The notes: a model not told the origin generated them from the letters alone. DNA of 64,000 nt from Janthinobacterium agaricidamnosum NBRC 102515 = DSM 9628 (GCF_000723165.1 NZ_HG322949.1:1357253-1421252); one strand, 5' to 3'; shown: positions 16,924-25,868, counted from the first letter of the stretch. A program made the numbers and translations.

Positions 16924-18094
16924 CGCCGGCCTCCGTCGCGGCGGCCTGGCCGCTGATGGTCAGCGACGACAGCGGCGCACCGGCCGCGTCGAGCGACTTT
17001 TCCAGCGCCGCGGCGTGCTGGCGCAGCGTGGCCGCGCTGTCCGGCGTAGCGGTCTGCATCTGGATGTGGACCCGGCCGCCGACCAGCGTCACCGAGGCCG
17101 ACACTTCGCCCAGCATCGGGAAGCGGAAGCGCACGCCGCTGCGCCAGGCCGCTTGCTCGCCGTCATCGGACGCCTCTTGCTGGCCGCCATGCTGGCCATC
17201 CTGGTCGATTTCCCATTCCATGCGCTGGCCCGGCCACGCCTCGCCGTGCCACACCACGCGGCCCTGTTCATGGGTCAGCAATTGCAGGTTGATCAGTTGG
17301 GCCGAGGCGAGGTCGGTGCCTTGCATCGCCTTGGCCATTTCGCCCTGCAATGCTTTTTGCATTTGCGGCTCGGCCATCAGGCTTTGCAGGCTGCGTTTGC
17401 CTTCGGCCCATTCGGCGACGTGGGATTCGTAAAACAGGCCGCTGCGCTCGACCGTGTCGTGCAGGGTTTGCGCCAGTTGTGTGGTATTGACCGGCGGCAC
17501 TACCAGCGGCGCCTTGCCGATGATCGCCAGCGGCGCGCCGGGCACGCTTTGGGCCTGGGTCAGCACGCTGGTGATGGCGCGGCCGGCCTTGCTCAATTCC
17601 GGCGCCGGCGCGTCGTTGTCGAAGCCGGCCAGTTGGCCGGATGGCGTCAGCGGGGCTTTGCCGAGCAGCGTGGCGGCCAGACTGGTGGCCCGTGCGCCGG
17701 TTTGCGCCGTGCCGGCCTGGGCCGTCTGGCCCGACTTGGCATCGGCGGGGGCCGCCTCGTTGTCATTTTGCGCCTCGGCATAGGTCAGCGTGACGCTGCT
17801 GCCGGGATCGCGGGTGCCGACTTGAAAGGTGGGGCGCGGATTGACGGCCACCAGCGTCAGCGGCACTTCCGAACCGACTTGCGCGCCGGATGGCAACAGC
17901 ATGCGCGCCGGCGTGCCCGCCACCCGCACGATAAAACTGCCGTCGCCGAGGCGGGCCATCACCTGGCCCTGCATCAGCTTGCCGGTCAGCCCTTGCAGCG
18001 CGCGCTGGAAGTCGACCTGGCGCGTGTCGCCGACCGTGTCGGCCGCACGCGCGCCCTTGAGCGGGGTCAGCGGCTGCATGCCGATCGCGTCCAT
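16904..18094 (-). CDS. Second FliK-like hook-length control family protein
   Basis: This 396-aa protein is unlike the main FliK in its N-terminal half but has a FliK-type C-terminal region (WRSGVRFRFPMLGEVSASVT, then LVGGRVHIQMQTATPDSAAT). An early beta-rich segment (MARLGDGSFIVRVAGTPARM, then LLPSGAQVGSEVPLTLVAVN) resembles a ruler N-domain. No signal peptide is seen, as expected for a type III substrate. The next gene, the FlhB-like protein, overlaps it by 20 bases. It sits 19 bases downstream of fliT. Whether it acts in the same or a different substrate-switch step than the fliK at 8345 is unknown. Confidence 0.75.
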   Translation of the reverse strand: MDAIGMQPLTPLKGARAADTVGDTRQVDFQRALQGLTGKLMQGQVMARLGDGSFIVRVAGTPARMLLPSGAQVGSEVPLTLVAVNPRPTFQVGTRDPGSSVTLTYAEAQNDNEAAPADAKSGQTAQAGTAQTGARATSLAATLLGKAPLTPSGQLAGFDNDAPAPELSKAGRAITSVLTQAQSVPGAPLAIIGKAPLVVPPVNTTQLAQTLHDTVERSGLFYESHVAEWAEGKRSLQSLMAEPQMQKALQGEMAKAMQGTDLASAQLINLQLLTHEQGRVVWHGEAWPGQRMEWEIDQDGQHGGQQEASDDGEQAAWRSGVRFRFPMLGEVSASVTLVGGRVHIQMQTATPDSAATLRQHAAALEKSLDAAGAPLSSLTISGQAAATEAGDVEPGQ

Positions 18095-18113
18095 GGCGCG
18101 CGCCTGTTATGCG

Positions 18114-18443
18114 TCAGGCGGCGCCGTAAGCGTTGACGAGCCGCCTTTCGGTGCCGGTGCTGTTGATCAATTTCGACAAATGGGCCATCCACGGCAGGGT
18201 CAGGTCGCGGATTTTGCGGTCATCGTCGAGCAATTTCTTGATGATCTGTACTTTCTTCAGGCGCAACGCCGCTTCCAGCTGCGCCGGCGCTTCGTTTTCG
18301 CGCAAGGCGCGGGCGTGTCCGGCGACGCGTTTTTCCAGCGTCTCCAGCAATTCCCAGTCGGACTGGACGGCGGCCTGCACCATTTGTTCGGTGATTTCGA
18401 CCATCGCTTCGTATTGCGACAGCACTTCTTGACTGGTCATCAT
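18114..18443 (-). CDS. fliT: Flagellar export chaperone FliT
   Basis: This 109-aa helical protein has the size, position and pattern of FliT, the chaperone for the cap protein FliD. Features include EVLSQYEAMVEITEQMVQAA, VQSDWELLETLEKRVAGHAR and a C-terminal helix. The start overlaps the fliS stop by 4 bases. FliT-type chaperones are poorly conserved, so the call rests partly on the fliD-S-T order. Confidence 0.85.
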   Translation of the reverse strand: MMTSQEVLSQYEAMVEITEQMVQAAVQSDWELLETLEKRVAGHARALRENEAPAQLEAALRLKKVQIIKKLLDDDRKIRDLTLPWMAHLSKLINSTGTERRLVNAYGAA

Positions 18444-18883
18444 GGATAGGCGCTCGTTAAGCTGGTTGGACGGGAGCCGGACTGGGCCGCTGGCGTGGCG
18501 CCGATGGCATTCCAGGTGTCGCGCAAGTCGATCAACAGGCGCTGTACTTCTTCGATGATTTCCGGCTGGTTTTTCAAGTTGGCCATCAACAGGCGGTCGC
18601 TCATGTATTCATACAGCGAGTCGAGACCTTCGGCGATGTCGCCGCCGACTTTTTTGTCGAGCGAGGCGCGCAAGCCGCTGTCGATGATCAACAGGGCTTT
18701 GGAAATCGCCTTGCCTTTTTCTGCGATATTGCCGGCGCGCATGTGCATCAATGCCATATTCAGCGCCGTCAGGGCGCCGTCATACAGCATGACGATCAAT
18801 TTGTGCGGGCTGGCCGCGACGACGCCGGTTTCCATGCCCACTTTTTCATAGGCGCTGACGCCGTTTTGCCTGGTACCGAACAT
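18440..18883 (-). CDS. fliS: Flagellin export chaperone FliS
   Basis: FliS (147 aa) binds flagellin before export. The family pattern is clear: YEKVGMETGVVAASPHKLIV, then LYDGALTALNMALMHMRAGN and AIGATPAAQSGS near the end. The frame is open to 18928, but ATG at 18883 has AGGAGA at good spacing and gives the standard N-terminus (MFGTRQNGVSAYEK). fliD lies just upstream and fliT overlaps its end. Confidence 0.95.
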   Translation of the reverse strand: MFGTRQNGVSAYEKVGMETGVVAASPHKLIVMLYDGALTALNMALMHMRAGNIAEKGKAISKALLIIDSGLRASLDKKVGGDIAEGLDSLYEYMSDRLLMANLKNQPEIIEEVQRLLIDLRDTWNAIGATPAAQSGSRPTSLTSAYP

Positions 18884-18902
18884 ACTCTGTTCTCCTGTCT
18901 GA

Positions 18903-21590
18903 TTAACGGTTTGCAGCGATCGCGGCAAGTTGCTGGGCGAGGAAGGTGCTGGTGGTGTTCATGCTGGCGATCATGGTATCGAGGCCGGTGTATTGCTTGC
19001 GGTAGCGCGCTTCGATATCGACCAGCCTTTTGCTGAAGGCATCTTTCTGATCGGCAATTGTTTTGATACTGTTGTTCAAACCGGTGACCCGGCCGGACAA
19101 GCTGCCCTTGGCGCCGATGAAGCTGGATGCCAGGTTGTTCATCTGGTAGGCGTAACCTTGCGAAAAGCTGATCGTGCCGCGCGAACCGGTGGTGGTGCCG
19201 GTCACTTCCAGTTGCATGCCGTCGATCGGCGCGCCCGGCGAGCCGGTCAGGATCTGTCCGTCGCCGGTGGCGGAATAGCCGCCGATGGTGCCGGCCACGT
19301 CGACCCCGTCGACCTTGGTCGGCGCGGTGCCGCCGAAAATGGTGGCAACGGTGGTGCCGCTGTCGTTGGCGATCGAGATATTCGATTTGGAACCATAGCG
19401 GTTCGACACGATTTCCAGGCCACCATCCTTGAAGGTGGCGCTGACGGCGGTGCCGGCGTCGGAAAACTTGCTGGTGCCGTTGATCGCCGATTGCACCAGC
19501 GTGGCCAGCTGTTCCGGTGTATAGCTGCCGGCTGGAATGATCACGCTGGCGCTGTTGGCCGGCGAGCTGACCTTGCCATCGTTCAATGTGACGACCCACT
19601 TGGTGTCGGCGTCGATCACGGTGGTGGCCGGCAGCGGCGGCGTCTTGCTGCCCTTCAGGCTGCCCTGGGTGGCCAGCGTGGTGATCGAGACCGGGTAATC
19701 GCCCGCCTTGGTATTCAAGGTGGAACTATTGAACTTGATCAAGCTGTCGCTACTATTGCCGACCACCGCGAACAGGCCGGCGATATCGTTGAAGTTATTG
19801 GTGATGGCTTTTTGCAGCTTGGCCGAATCGAGCGACAGCGTACCGTCCTTCTGAAAGGCGATACCGACCTGGCTCAGGTTGTTCAAATTTCCTTTCAAGC
19901 CGGGAATCGCCTGCGACAGTTGCGAACGCAACTGGGCCTGGATGCCTTGTGCGGTCGTGTCGCCGAGCAAGATGCCGCCGGTCTTGGTGTCGGCGTCGTA
20001 GCCGGTCAGTGTCTTCAACTGGCCGTTCAGATCGTTGAACGCCTTGACAAAGGCGGTGATCGAGGTGGTCACCGCGGTGGTGTCCTTGGCCACGACCAGG
20101 CTGGCGCTGCCGGTGCTGCCGACGGTCAGCGAGACTCCTTCGATCGCGCCGGCCACCGTGGTGGTGGTGCTGCTGACCGCGATGCCGTTGACGTCGGCCA
20201 GGGTGTTTTGCGCGGCGGTCTTCTGGCTCAGGTTCTGGACACCGGACGGATCGTAGCTGAGCAGGCTGACCAGCGCCGCGTCGGGCGGCTGGCCGTTCTT
20301 GCCGCTGAGCGAAATTTTCATGCTCGAACTGGCGCCGGTGGAGGTCGAGGTCAGCACCAGGTGCGATGGATTCTCGCTACCGTCGGAAACAATGCTGGCG
20401 GTGACGCCGAAATTGCCCTTGTTGATGGCGTCGGCGATGCCTTGCAGCGAATTGTTGGTGCCGTCGATGGTGACGCTGCCGCTCAACTGCTTGCCGTCCT
20501 GCGTAAACGTGGCGCCCTGGTAAGCGCCGCCATTGCCTTTGGTTAAGCCGACGGCGCCCGGATCGGTGCCGCCCACCGAGATTTGGCGGCCGTCGTTGGA
20601 CACCAGCGAAATCGAGCTCATCGCGGTGGTGGTGGAGCCGGTGTTGGCGGCGCCGACGGCATGGTCGATACCGCCGCTGACGGCGCCGGTGACGCTTTCG
20701 CTGACGGCCACGTTGGAGCCGTCCTTGTTAGTAAATTGCAAGGTTCCATTGGCGGCCGAGCCGGTGAAACTCAGGTTGGCCTCGGCCAGCGCGTTTTGCA
20801 CGCTGTCGCTGGCCAGCGCCGCGTCGATGCCGGCCGCACTCAGGCTGCCGGCGTCCGCCGAGCCGACGCCGGCGGCCTGGCCGGCGATGCGCACGCCGCC
20901 GACCATCAGGCTGTAGGTGCCGCCGCCGCTGGTGTCGATCTTGCCGAAGTTGGATGCGCCGCCCGAGCCGAACAGCGTGGCGCTGGTGGTCGTCGGCGCG
21001 GCCTTGGCCGACACGCCGGTGGTGGCGCTTTTCGAGTTGATCGCATCGGCCAGCAATTTGGCGCTCTTGATGCTGCTGTCGGTCGGGATCACGGTATTGT
21101 TGATCGACAGCGCGCCCGGCGTGACGCCGCCGGTGCGCATGCCGGCGCCCAGCGCGGTGCCGTTCAGGCCGAAGCTGCCGCCGGTGGTGTTACCGAGCTG
21201 AAATGATACGGTGGTGGTGGCGCCCAGGCCGATCGCCGAGGTCGAGTTCTTGTGGCCGGTGGACGCCAGCGATTGCGATTGCGCCACCTGGCTGATGTTG
21301 ACCCGGTAGGTGCCGGCCTTGGCCTTGCCGGTGGCGGAGCCGACCATCACCGAGGTATCGGACGAGGTACTGGTCAGCGACTGGAAACTGGACAGCGAAC
21401 TGAGGCTGGTCAATGACGACTGGAAGGTGCTGATGGCGCCCGACAGCTTGCCATAGGCCGATATCTTGTTGCTGATATTGGCGCTCTTTTTATCCATTGA
21501 AGTCAAAGGAGCCGACTCGACCGCCATCAATTTGGAAATCAAGTCGTTCACAGGAAGATTGGAACCGATACCCGGCGAAGAAATGCCCAC
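18903..21590 (-). CDS. fliD: Flagellar filament cap protein FliD (unusually large)
   Basis: FliD (895 aa) is the cap that helps flagellin insert at the filament tip. The N-terminus GSNLPVNDLISKLMAVESAP and the following coiled segment are typical, and the C-terminal domain (SLSGRVTGLNNSIKTIADQK, then DIEARYRKQYTGLDTMIASM) is conserved. The usual size is about 450-700 aa. The extra length is Ser/Thr/Gly-rich repeat-like material in the middle, consistent with additional exposed domains. A sigma-28 type promoter lies at 21625-21651, and fliS and fliT follow. Confidence 0.95.
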   Translation of the reverse strand: MGISSPGIGSNLPVNDLISKLMAVESAPLTSMDKKSANISNKISAYGKLSGAISTFQSSLTSLSSLSSFQSLTSTSSDTSVMVGSATGKAKAGTYRVNISQVAQSQSLASTGHKNSTSAIGLGATTTVSFQLGNTTGGSFGLNGTALGAGMRTGGVTPGALSINNTVIPTDSSIKSAKLLADAINSKSATTGVSAKAAPTTTSATLFGSGGASNFGKIDTSGGGTYSLMVGGVRIAGQAAGVGSADAGSLSAAGIDAALASDSVQNALAEANLSFTGSAANGTLQFTNKDGSNVAVSESVTGAVSGGIDHAVGAANTGSTTTAMSSISLVSNDGRQISVGGTDPGAVGLTKGNGGAYQGATFTQDGKQLSGSVTIDGTNNSLQGIADAINKGNFGVTASIVSDGSENPSHLVLTSTSTGASSSMKISLSGKNGQPPDAALVSLLSYDPSGVQNLSQKTAAQNTLADVNGIAVSSTTTTVAGAIEGVSLTVGSTGSASLVVAKDTTAVTTSITAFVKAFNDLNGQLKTLTGYDADTKTGGILLGDTTAQGIQAQLRSQLSQAIPGLKGNLNNLSQVGIAFQKDGTLSLDSAKLQKAITNNFNDIAGLFAVVGNSSDSLIKFNSSTLNTKAGDYPVSITTLATQGSLKGSKTPPLPATTVIDADTKWVVTLNDGKVSSPANSASVIIPAGSYTPEQLATLVQSAINGTSKFSDAGTAVSATFKDGGLEIVSNRYGSKSNISIANDSGTTVATIFGGTAPTKVDGVDVAGTIGGYSATGDGQILTGSPGAPIDGMQLEVTGTTTGSRGTISFSQGYAYQMNNLASSFIGAKGSLSGRVTGLNNSIKTIADQKDAFSKRLVDIEARYRKQYTGLDTMIASMNTTSTFLAQQLAAIAANR

Positions 21591-21624
21591 GATGAACTCC
21601 TAACTAAAACGATAATATAAGTTA

Positions 21625-21651
21625 TTAACGGCAAATTCAATCAAGACTTGA
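21625..21651 (-). promoter_or_regulatory. Sigma-28 (FliA) type promoter for fliD
   Basis: Reading the minus strand gives TCAAGTCT, an 11-base spacer, then GCCGTTAA. This matches the known FliA consensus (TAAAGTTT, 11 bases, GCCGATAA) at 12 of 16 positions and has the exact spacing. It sits about 35 bases upstream of the fliD ATG. Confidence 0.8.
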
Positions 21652-21737
21652 GAAGGGGATTTACCCGTCTTTTTTCAGGCAGCGCGAATGGGGCCGCGCT
21701 TTCAGCGGGAGGGCAGGGAGGGAAATACGTCAAACAG

Positions 21738-21760
21738 CCCGCGCCGGCGGGCGGCGCGGG
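21738..21760 (-). terminator. GC-rich hairpin after flaG (weak terminator candidate)
   Basis: An 8-bp stem (CCCGCGCC at 21738-21745 with GGCGCGGG at 21753-21760) lies 25 bases past the flaG stop. On the minus strand it is followed by GCTGTTTG rather than a proper U-run, so termination here would be partial at best. Confidence 0.35.
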
Positions 21761-21785
21761 GTGCGGGTGCTGCCTGGGCCGATCT

Positions 21786-22148
21786 TCAGGCGGTCTGTTT
21801 GATCAGGAAACCGCTTTGCGCACCTTGCGCCGATTCCAGCGATTTAGCGATCTGCAACGCTTCCACGGTTGGAATCTGGCGCAGTACTTCCTTGGTCGAC
21901 TGGTCGATGACCTTGACCACCGTGCGTTTGCTGTCTTCGTCGATCGAAAAAACCAGGCCTTGCGCGGTCGCCTGGGGCGACTTGTTCAGGTCCGAGACTG
22001 CCTGCTTGAGTTCGACCGGCGTCGGTTCGGCAGCGGCGCGTGGATCCCTGCCGACCGGCGCCGCGGTGCGTTGCGTGGCCTCCGCTGCGATGGCGCTCCT
22101 GTCAAACGTTCTGGCCGCTGGGGCCGAGACTATCGAATCGATTGTCAT
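21786..22148 (-). CDS. flaG: FlaG family flagellar protein
   Basis: FlaG (120 aa) influences filament length in several bacteria. The N-terminal half is Ala/Arg/Pro-rich and variable. The C-terminal part is the conserved FlaG domain (GLVFSIDEDSKRTVVKVIDQ, then STKEVLRQIPTVEALQIAKS). It lies between the first flagellin and fliD on the same strand. A flagellin terminator ends only 14 bases before its start, so it probably depends on read-through or on a promoter within the flagellin gene. Confidence 0.9.
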   Translation of the reverse strand: MTIDSIVSAPAARTFDRSAIAAEATQRTAAPVGRDPRAAAEPTPVELKQAVSDLNKSPQATAQGLVFSIDEDSKRTVVKVIDQSTKEVLRQIPTVEALQIAKSLESAQGAQSGFLIKQTA

Positions 22149-22162
22149 GATGCTTCCTTATG

Positions 22163-22194
22163 AAAAATCCCCGGCTGACGGAATCAGCCGGGGA
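22163..22194 (-). terminator. Terminator after flagellin 1
   Basis: An 11-bp stem (TCCCCGGCTGA at 22168-22178 with TCAGCCGGGGA at 22184-22194), loop of 5, followed on the minus strand by UUUUU. It lies between flagellin 1 and flaG. Confidence 0.85.
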
Positions 22195-22235
22195 AACCGG
22201 TCAGTATCAATGCTAATCCATTACTTTACATGGAA

Positions 22236-23804
22236 TTAGCCACGCAGCAGCGACAACACGCCGTTTGGCAGCGAGTTGGCTTGCGCCAGCATCGCGGTAC
22301 CGGCTTGTTGCAAGATCTGGCCGCGGGTCATGTTGGCGGTTTCTGCCGCAAAGTCGGTATCCTGGATACGGCTGCGCGATGCCGACAGGTTTTCCGAGGT
22401 GGTTTGCAAGTTGGAAATAGTCGATGCAAAACGGTTCTGGATCGCACCCAGCGACGCGCGGCTGCTGTTGATCTGGTTCAGCGCCGAGTCGATGGTCAAC
22501 AAAGCGGCGTTGGAACCGGCCACGGTGCTGACGTCCAGTTTGGCGACCGATTTCAAATCGCTGCCGACCGATGGGGCGTTCAGCAAGGTGGTGCCGGCGC
22601 TGGTTTTCAACGAAAAACCGCTATCGCTCGAGAAATCCAGTTTGCCGCCGACCACTGCCGTGCTGGTTGCCACGCCGGCCGCGCTGGCGGCTGCGAAGGT
22701 CACGCCGGCGCCTGGCGTGGCGGCGGTGTTGCCGACTGCCGGTACGGTATCGGCGCCGCGCATCGAGGCGCCGACCAGGCCGCCGGTGGCGCCCAGGTTG
22801 GCGATCTTGATATCGTTACCGGCGCTTTCATTGAGGCTCAGTTCCTTGGTGCCGTCGGCGTTTTTCTTGACGCTGGCGGTGACGTTGGTGTTGCCGGTCT
22901 GGGCATTGATCGCTTGCGCCAGCGCGGCCAGGTCGCCGCCGACCACACGCGCCGAAATGGTGACGGCTTGCGAGGTCGAATCGTTTTCCAGCGAGTTTGA
23001 GCCGCGCAGCGTGAATTGCACGGCGCCATCGGCGATGCCGCTGATGCTGGCCGTGGTGCTTGCTTGCGCCGTCACGCCGGTGCTGCCGCTCAAGCCATTC
23101 AGGTTGCTGGCGACTTTCTTGGCACTATCGCCGGCCGCGACGGTCAGCGCGGTGGTCTTGCCGCCGGCCGAACCGATGGTCAAGGTTTGTGCGGCAACGT
23201 TGTTCAGCGGGCTGGTGCCCACGCCGTCGACCGAGGCTTGCAACACGGCTTGCGAAATCGATGCGGCTGCATCCGACGTCTTGGCGGTATTGTTGCCGAT
23301 GTCGGTGGCGCGCGCGCTGGCGACGCCGACATTGATGACCTGGTTGGAATTGGCGCCGACCTGGAACTGGGCGCTGGTCAGGCTGCCGTCGAGTACGTTC
23401 TGGCCGTTGAACTGGGTCGTATTGGCAACCCGGTCCAATTCCTGCGACAGCGACGACACCTCGTTCTGGATCGACTTGCGGTCCGAATCGGAGTTGGTGC
23501 CGTTGGCCGATTGCACCGCCAGTTCGCGGATACGTTGCAGCAGGTCGCCGGCGGTGCTCAAGCCGCCCTCGGCGGTTTGTGCCAGCGAGATGCCGTCATT
23601 GGCGTTGCGTGCGGCCTGGGTGTTGCCGCGGATTTGGGACGTGAAGCGCTCGGAAATCGCCAACCCCGCCGCATCGTCCTTGGCGCTATTGATGCGCAAG
23701 CCGGAAGACAGGCGTTGCAGCGACGTTGCCAGCGATGCTTGGGAAGTGTTCAGGTTACGCTGTGCGTTGAGCGAAGCGACGTTGGTATTGATGACTTGTG
23801 CCAT
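22236..23804 (-). CDS. fliC: Flagellin 1 (filament subunit)
   Basis: Flagellin of 522 aa. The N-domain ([40 protein letters not shown]) and C-domain ([20 protein letters not shown], ending LLRG) are the D0/D1 helices that build the filament and bind TLR5 in enteric homologues. The centre (about residues 180-440) is a variable outer domain with flagellin_IN-type repeats. It has its own sigma-28 promoter (23988-24014), conserved leader (23851-23906), a GGAG ribosome-binding site and a terminator. At nucleotide level its termini resemble flagellin 4 more than flagellins 2 and 3. Confidence 0.97.
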   Translation of the reverse strand: MAQVINTNVASLNAQRNLNTSQASLATSLQRLSSGLRINSAKDDAAGLAISERFTSQIRGNTQAARNANDGISLAQTAEGGLSTAGDLLQRIRELAVQSANGTNSDSDRKSIQNEVSSLSQELDRVANTTQFNGQNVLDGSLTSAQFQVGANSNQVINVGVASARATDIGNNTAKTSDAAASISQAVLQASVDGVGTSPLNNVAAQTLTIGSAGGKTTALTVAAGDSAKKVASNLNGLSGSTGVTAQASTTASISGIADGAVQFTLRGSNSLENDSTSQAVTISARVVGGDLAALAQAINAQTGNTNVTASVKKNADGTKELSLNESAGNDIKIANLGATGGLVGASMRGADTVPAVGNTAATPGAGVTFAAASAAGVATSTAVVGGKLDFSSDSGFSLKTSAGTTLLNAPSVGSDLKSVAKLDVSTVAGSNAALLTIDSALNQINSSRASLGAIQNRFASTISNLQTTSENLSASRSRIQDTDFAAETANMTRGQILQQAGTAMLAQANSLPNGVLSLLRG

Positions 23805-23850
23805 GGTATTGCTCCAGACTGGATAGTTCTAAGTTTGCCTTGTGCGTTTA

Positions 23851-23906
23851 CGTTGGCCTGCCACGCTGTTCCGTGACAATCAAGCCGCTGTTGCAATGTG
23901 TAACGG
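23851..23906 (-). promoter_or_regulatory. Conserved flagellin mRNA leader element, copy 1
   Basis: A block shared with the leaders at 27577-27631 and 29517-29571, about 47 bases upstream of the start codon. On the transcript it can form a stem UGUCACG/CGUGGCA (23872-23878 with 23859-23865) around a 6-base loop, plus a weaker 5-bp stem just upstream. The stem is preserved in the other copies while the loop differs in copy 3. Confidence 0.55.
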
Positions 23907-23987
23907 CGGCCATCATTAAAAGTTGATGGGAGAAAACACTAATTATTTTCATATCGCAGCCCTCCAGTCTGTTCCGCCGCGCCCGCT

Positions 23988-24014
23988 TAAACGGCTGCCG
24001 TGGCGTAAACTTGA
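23988..24014 (-). promoter_or_regulatory. Sigma-28 (FliA) type promoter for flagellin 1
   Basis: The minus strand reads TCAAGTTT, 11 bases, GCCGTTTA, close to the FliA consensus with exact spacing. It would give an untranslated leader of about 175 bases containing the conserved leader element. Confidence 0.85.
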
Positions 24015-24080
24015 GGGTAAATTATTTTATTTTTTGCCGGCAGCGCTTGATTGAAATAACTATATTATGAATTTAAATGA

Positions 24081-24117
24081 AATAAAATTCCCGGCCCGCG
24101 GTATCCGGGCCGGGAAT
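24081..24117 (-). terminator. Terminator after flagellin 2
   Basis: A perfect 12-bp stem (24087-24098 with 24106-24117), loop of 7, followed on the minus strand by UUUUAUUU. It lies 53 bases past the stop of flagellin 2 and upstream of the flagellin 1 promoter, so the two units are insulated. Confidence 0.85.
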
Positions 24118-24169
24118 GCCAGCTTGATATCAACTTGATACTGGCTAACTGATACTGGCTAACGGACGC

Positions 24170-25738
24170 TTAGCCGCGCAGCAGCGACAGCACGCCGTTC
24201 GGCAGCGAATTGGCTTGCGCCAGCATCGCGGTACCGGCTTGTTGCAAGATCTGGCCACGGGTCATGTTGGCGGTTTCCGCCGCGAAGTCGGTATCCTGGA
24301 TGCGGCTGCGCGATGCCGACAGGTTTTCCGAGGTGGTTTGCAAGTTGGAAATGGTCGACGCAAAACGGTTCTGGATCGCACCCAGCGACGCGCGGCTGCT
24401 GTTGATCTGGTTCAGCGCCGAGTCGATGGTCAACAAAGCGGCGTTGGAACCGGCCACGGTGCTGACGTCCAGTTTGGCGACCGATTTCAAATCGCTGCCG
24501 ACCGATGGTCCGTTCAGCAAGGTGGTGCCGGTATCGGTTTTCATCGAAAAGCCGCTATCGCTCGAAAAATCCACTTTGCCGCCGACCACTGCCGTGCTGG
24601 TCGCCACGCCGGCCGCGGTGGCGGCCGCGAAGTCGACCGTTGCGCCTGCTACCGCGGGAGTGTTGCCGACCGCCGGCTTCAAGTCCGCGCCGCGCATCTT
24701 GGCGGCGACCAGGCCGCCGGTGGCGCCCAGGTTGGCGATCTTGATATCGTTGCCGGCGCTTTCATTGAGGCTCAACTCCTTGGTGCCGTCGGCGTTTTTC
24801 TTGACGCTGGCGGTGACGTTGGTATTGCCGGTCTGGGCATTGATCGCTTGCGCCAGCGCGGCCAGGTCGCCGCCGACCACGCGCGCCGAAATGGTGACGG
24901 CTTGCGAGGTCGCGTCATTTTCCAGCGAATTCGAGCCGCGCAGCGTGAATTGCACGGCGCCGTCGCTGATGCCGCTGATGGTGGCCGTGGTGCTTGCTTG
25001 CGCCGTCACGCCGGTGCTGCCGCTCAAGCCATTGATATTGCCAGCAATCTTTTTCGCGCTATCGCCGACACCGATGGTGACGTCGGTATTTTTACCGCCT
25101 GCCGAACCGATGGTCAGCTTTTGGGCAACGATGTTGTTCAGCGGGCTGGTGCCCACGCCATCGACCGAGGCTTGCAGCACGGCTTGCGAAATCGATGCGG
25201 CCGCATCCGACGTCTTGGCGGTATTGTTGCCGATGTCGGTGGCGCGCGCGCTGGCGACGCCGACATTGATGACCTGGTTGGAATTGGCGCCGACCTGGAA
25301 TTGCGAATTGGTCAGGCTGCCGTCGAGCACGTTCTGGCCGTTGAACTGGGTGGTGGTGGCGACCCGGTCCAATTCCTGCGACAGCGACGACACCTCGTTC
25401 TGGATCGACTTGCGGTCCGAATCGGAGTTGGTGCCGTTGGCCGATTGCACCGCCAGTTCGCGGATACGTTGCAGCAGGTCGCCGGCGGTACTCAAGCCGC
25501 CCTCGGCGGTTTGCGCCAGCGAGATGCCGTCATTGGCGTTGCGCGCGGCCTGGGTGTTGCCGCGGATTTGCGACGTAAAACGCTCGGAAATCGCCAAACC
25601 CGCCGCATCGTCCTTGGCGCTGTTGATGCGCAAGCCTGACGACAGGCGCTGCAAGGAGGTCGCCAGCGATGCTTGCGAAGTGTTCAGGTTGCGCTGCGCA
25701 TTGAGCGAGGCAACGTTGGTATTAATGACTTGTGCCAT
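24170..25738 (-). CDS. Flagellin 2 (no own sigma-28 promoter seen)
   Basis: Flagellin of 522 aa, nearly identical to flagellin 1 in the first 175 and last 100 residues, with a distinct centre ([20 protein letters not shown]). The 5' and 3' coding ends are almost identical to flagellin 3 at nucleotide level. A GGAG site precedes the ATG. Unlike its three neighbours, the 197-base upstream gap shows neither a FliA-type promoter nor the conserved leader. Expression may come from read-through of flagellin 3 past a weak hairpin, from another promoter type, or be low. The frame is intact and all D0/D1 motifs are present, so it is not an obvious pseudogene. Confidence 0.95.
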   Translation of the reverse strand: MAQVINTNVASLNAQRNLNTSQASLATSLQRLSSGLRINSAKDDAAGLAISERFTSQIRGNTQAARNANDGISLAQTAEGGLSTAGDLLQRIRELAVQSANGTNSDSDRKSIQNEVSSLSQELDRVATTTQFNGQNVLDGSLTNSQFQVGANSNQVINVGVASARATDIGNNTAKTSDAAASISQAVLQASVDGVGTSPLNNIVAQKLTIGSAGGKNTDVTIGVGDSAKKIAGNINGLSGSTGVTAQASTTATISGISDGAVQFTLRGSNSLENDATSQAVTISARVVGGDLAALAQAINAQTGNTNVTASVKKNADGTKELSLNESAGNDIKIANLGATGGLVAAKMRGADLKPAVGNTPAVAGATVDFAAATAAGVATSTAVVGGKVDFSSDSGFSMKTDTGTTLLNGPSVGSDLKSVAKLDVSTVAGSNAALLTIDSALNQINSSRASLGAIQNRFASTISNLQTTSENLSASRSRIQDTDFAAETANMTRGQILQQAGTAMLAQANSLPNGVLSLLRG

Positions 25739-25826
25739 GGATATTGCTCCGAAGTGGTTGTTGCATGCTGTGCGCGCGGAGTTGCTTGTTCGCGCCTGCC
25801 TTGGACGGGGCTATTCACAGTCCATC

Positions 25827-25868
25827 AAAAAACAGCCATTCCCGGTCCCGCGGTCAAGCCGGACCGGG
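25827..25868 (-). terminator. Weak terminator candidate between flagellin 3 and flagellin 2
   Basis: An 8-bp stem (CCCGGTCC at 25841-25848 with GGACCGGG at 25861-25868) lies 68 bases past flagellin 3. The U-run (UUUUUU, 25827-25832 on the minus strand) begins 8 bases after the stem, further than in a strong intrinsic terminator, so read-through into flagellin 2 is possible. Confidence 0.5.
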
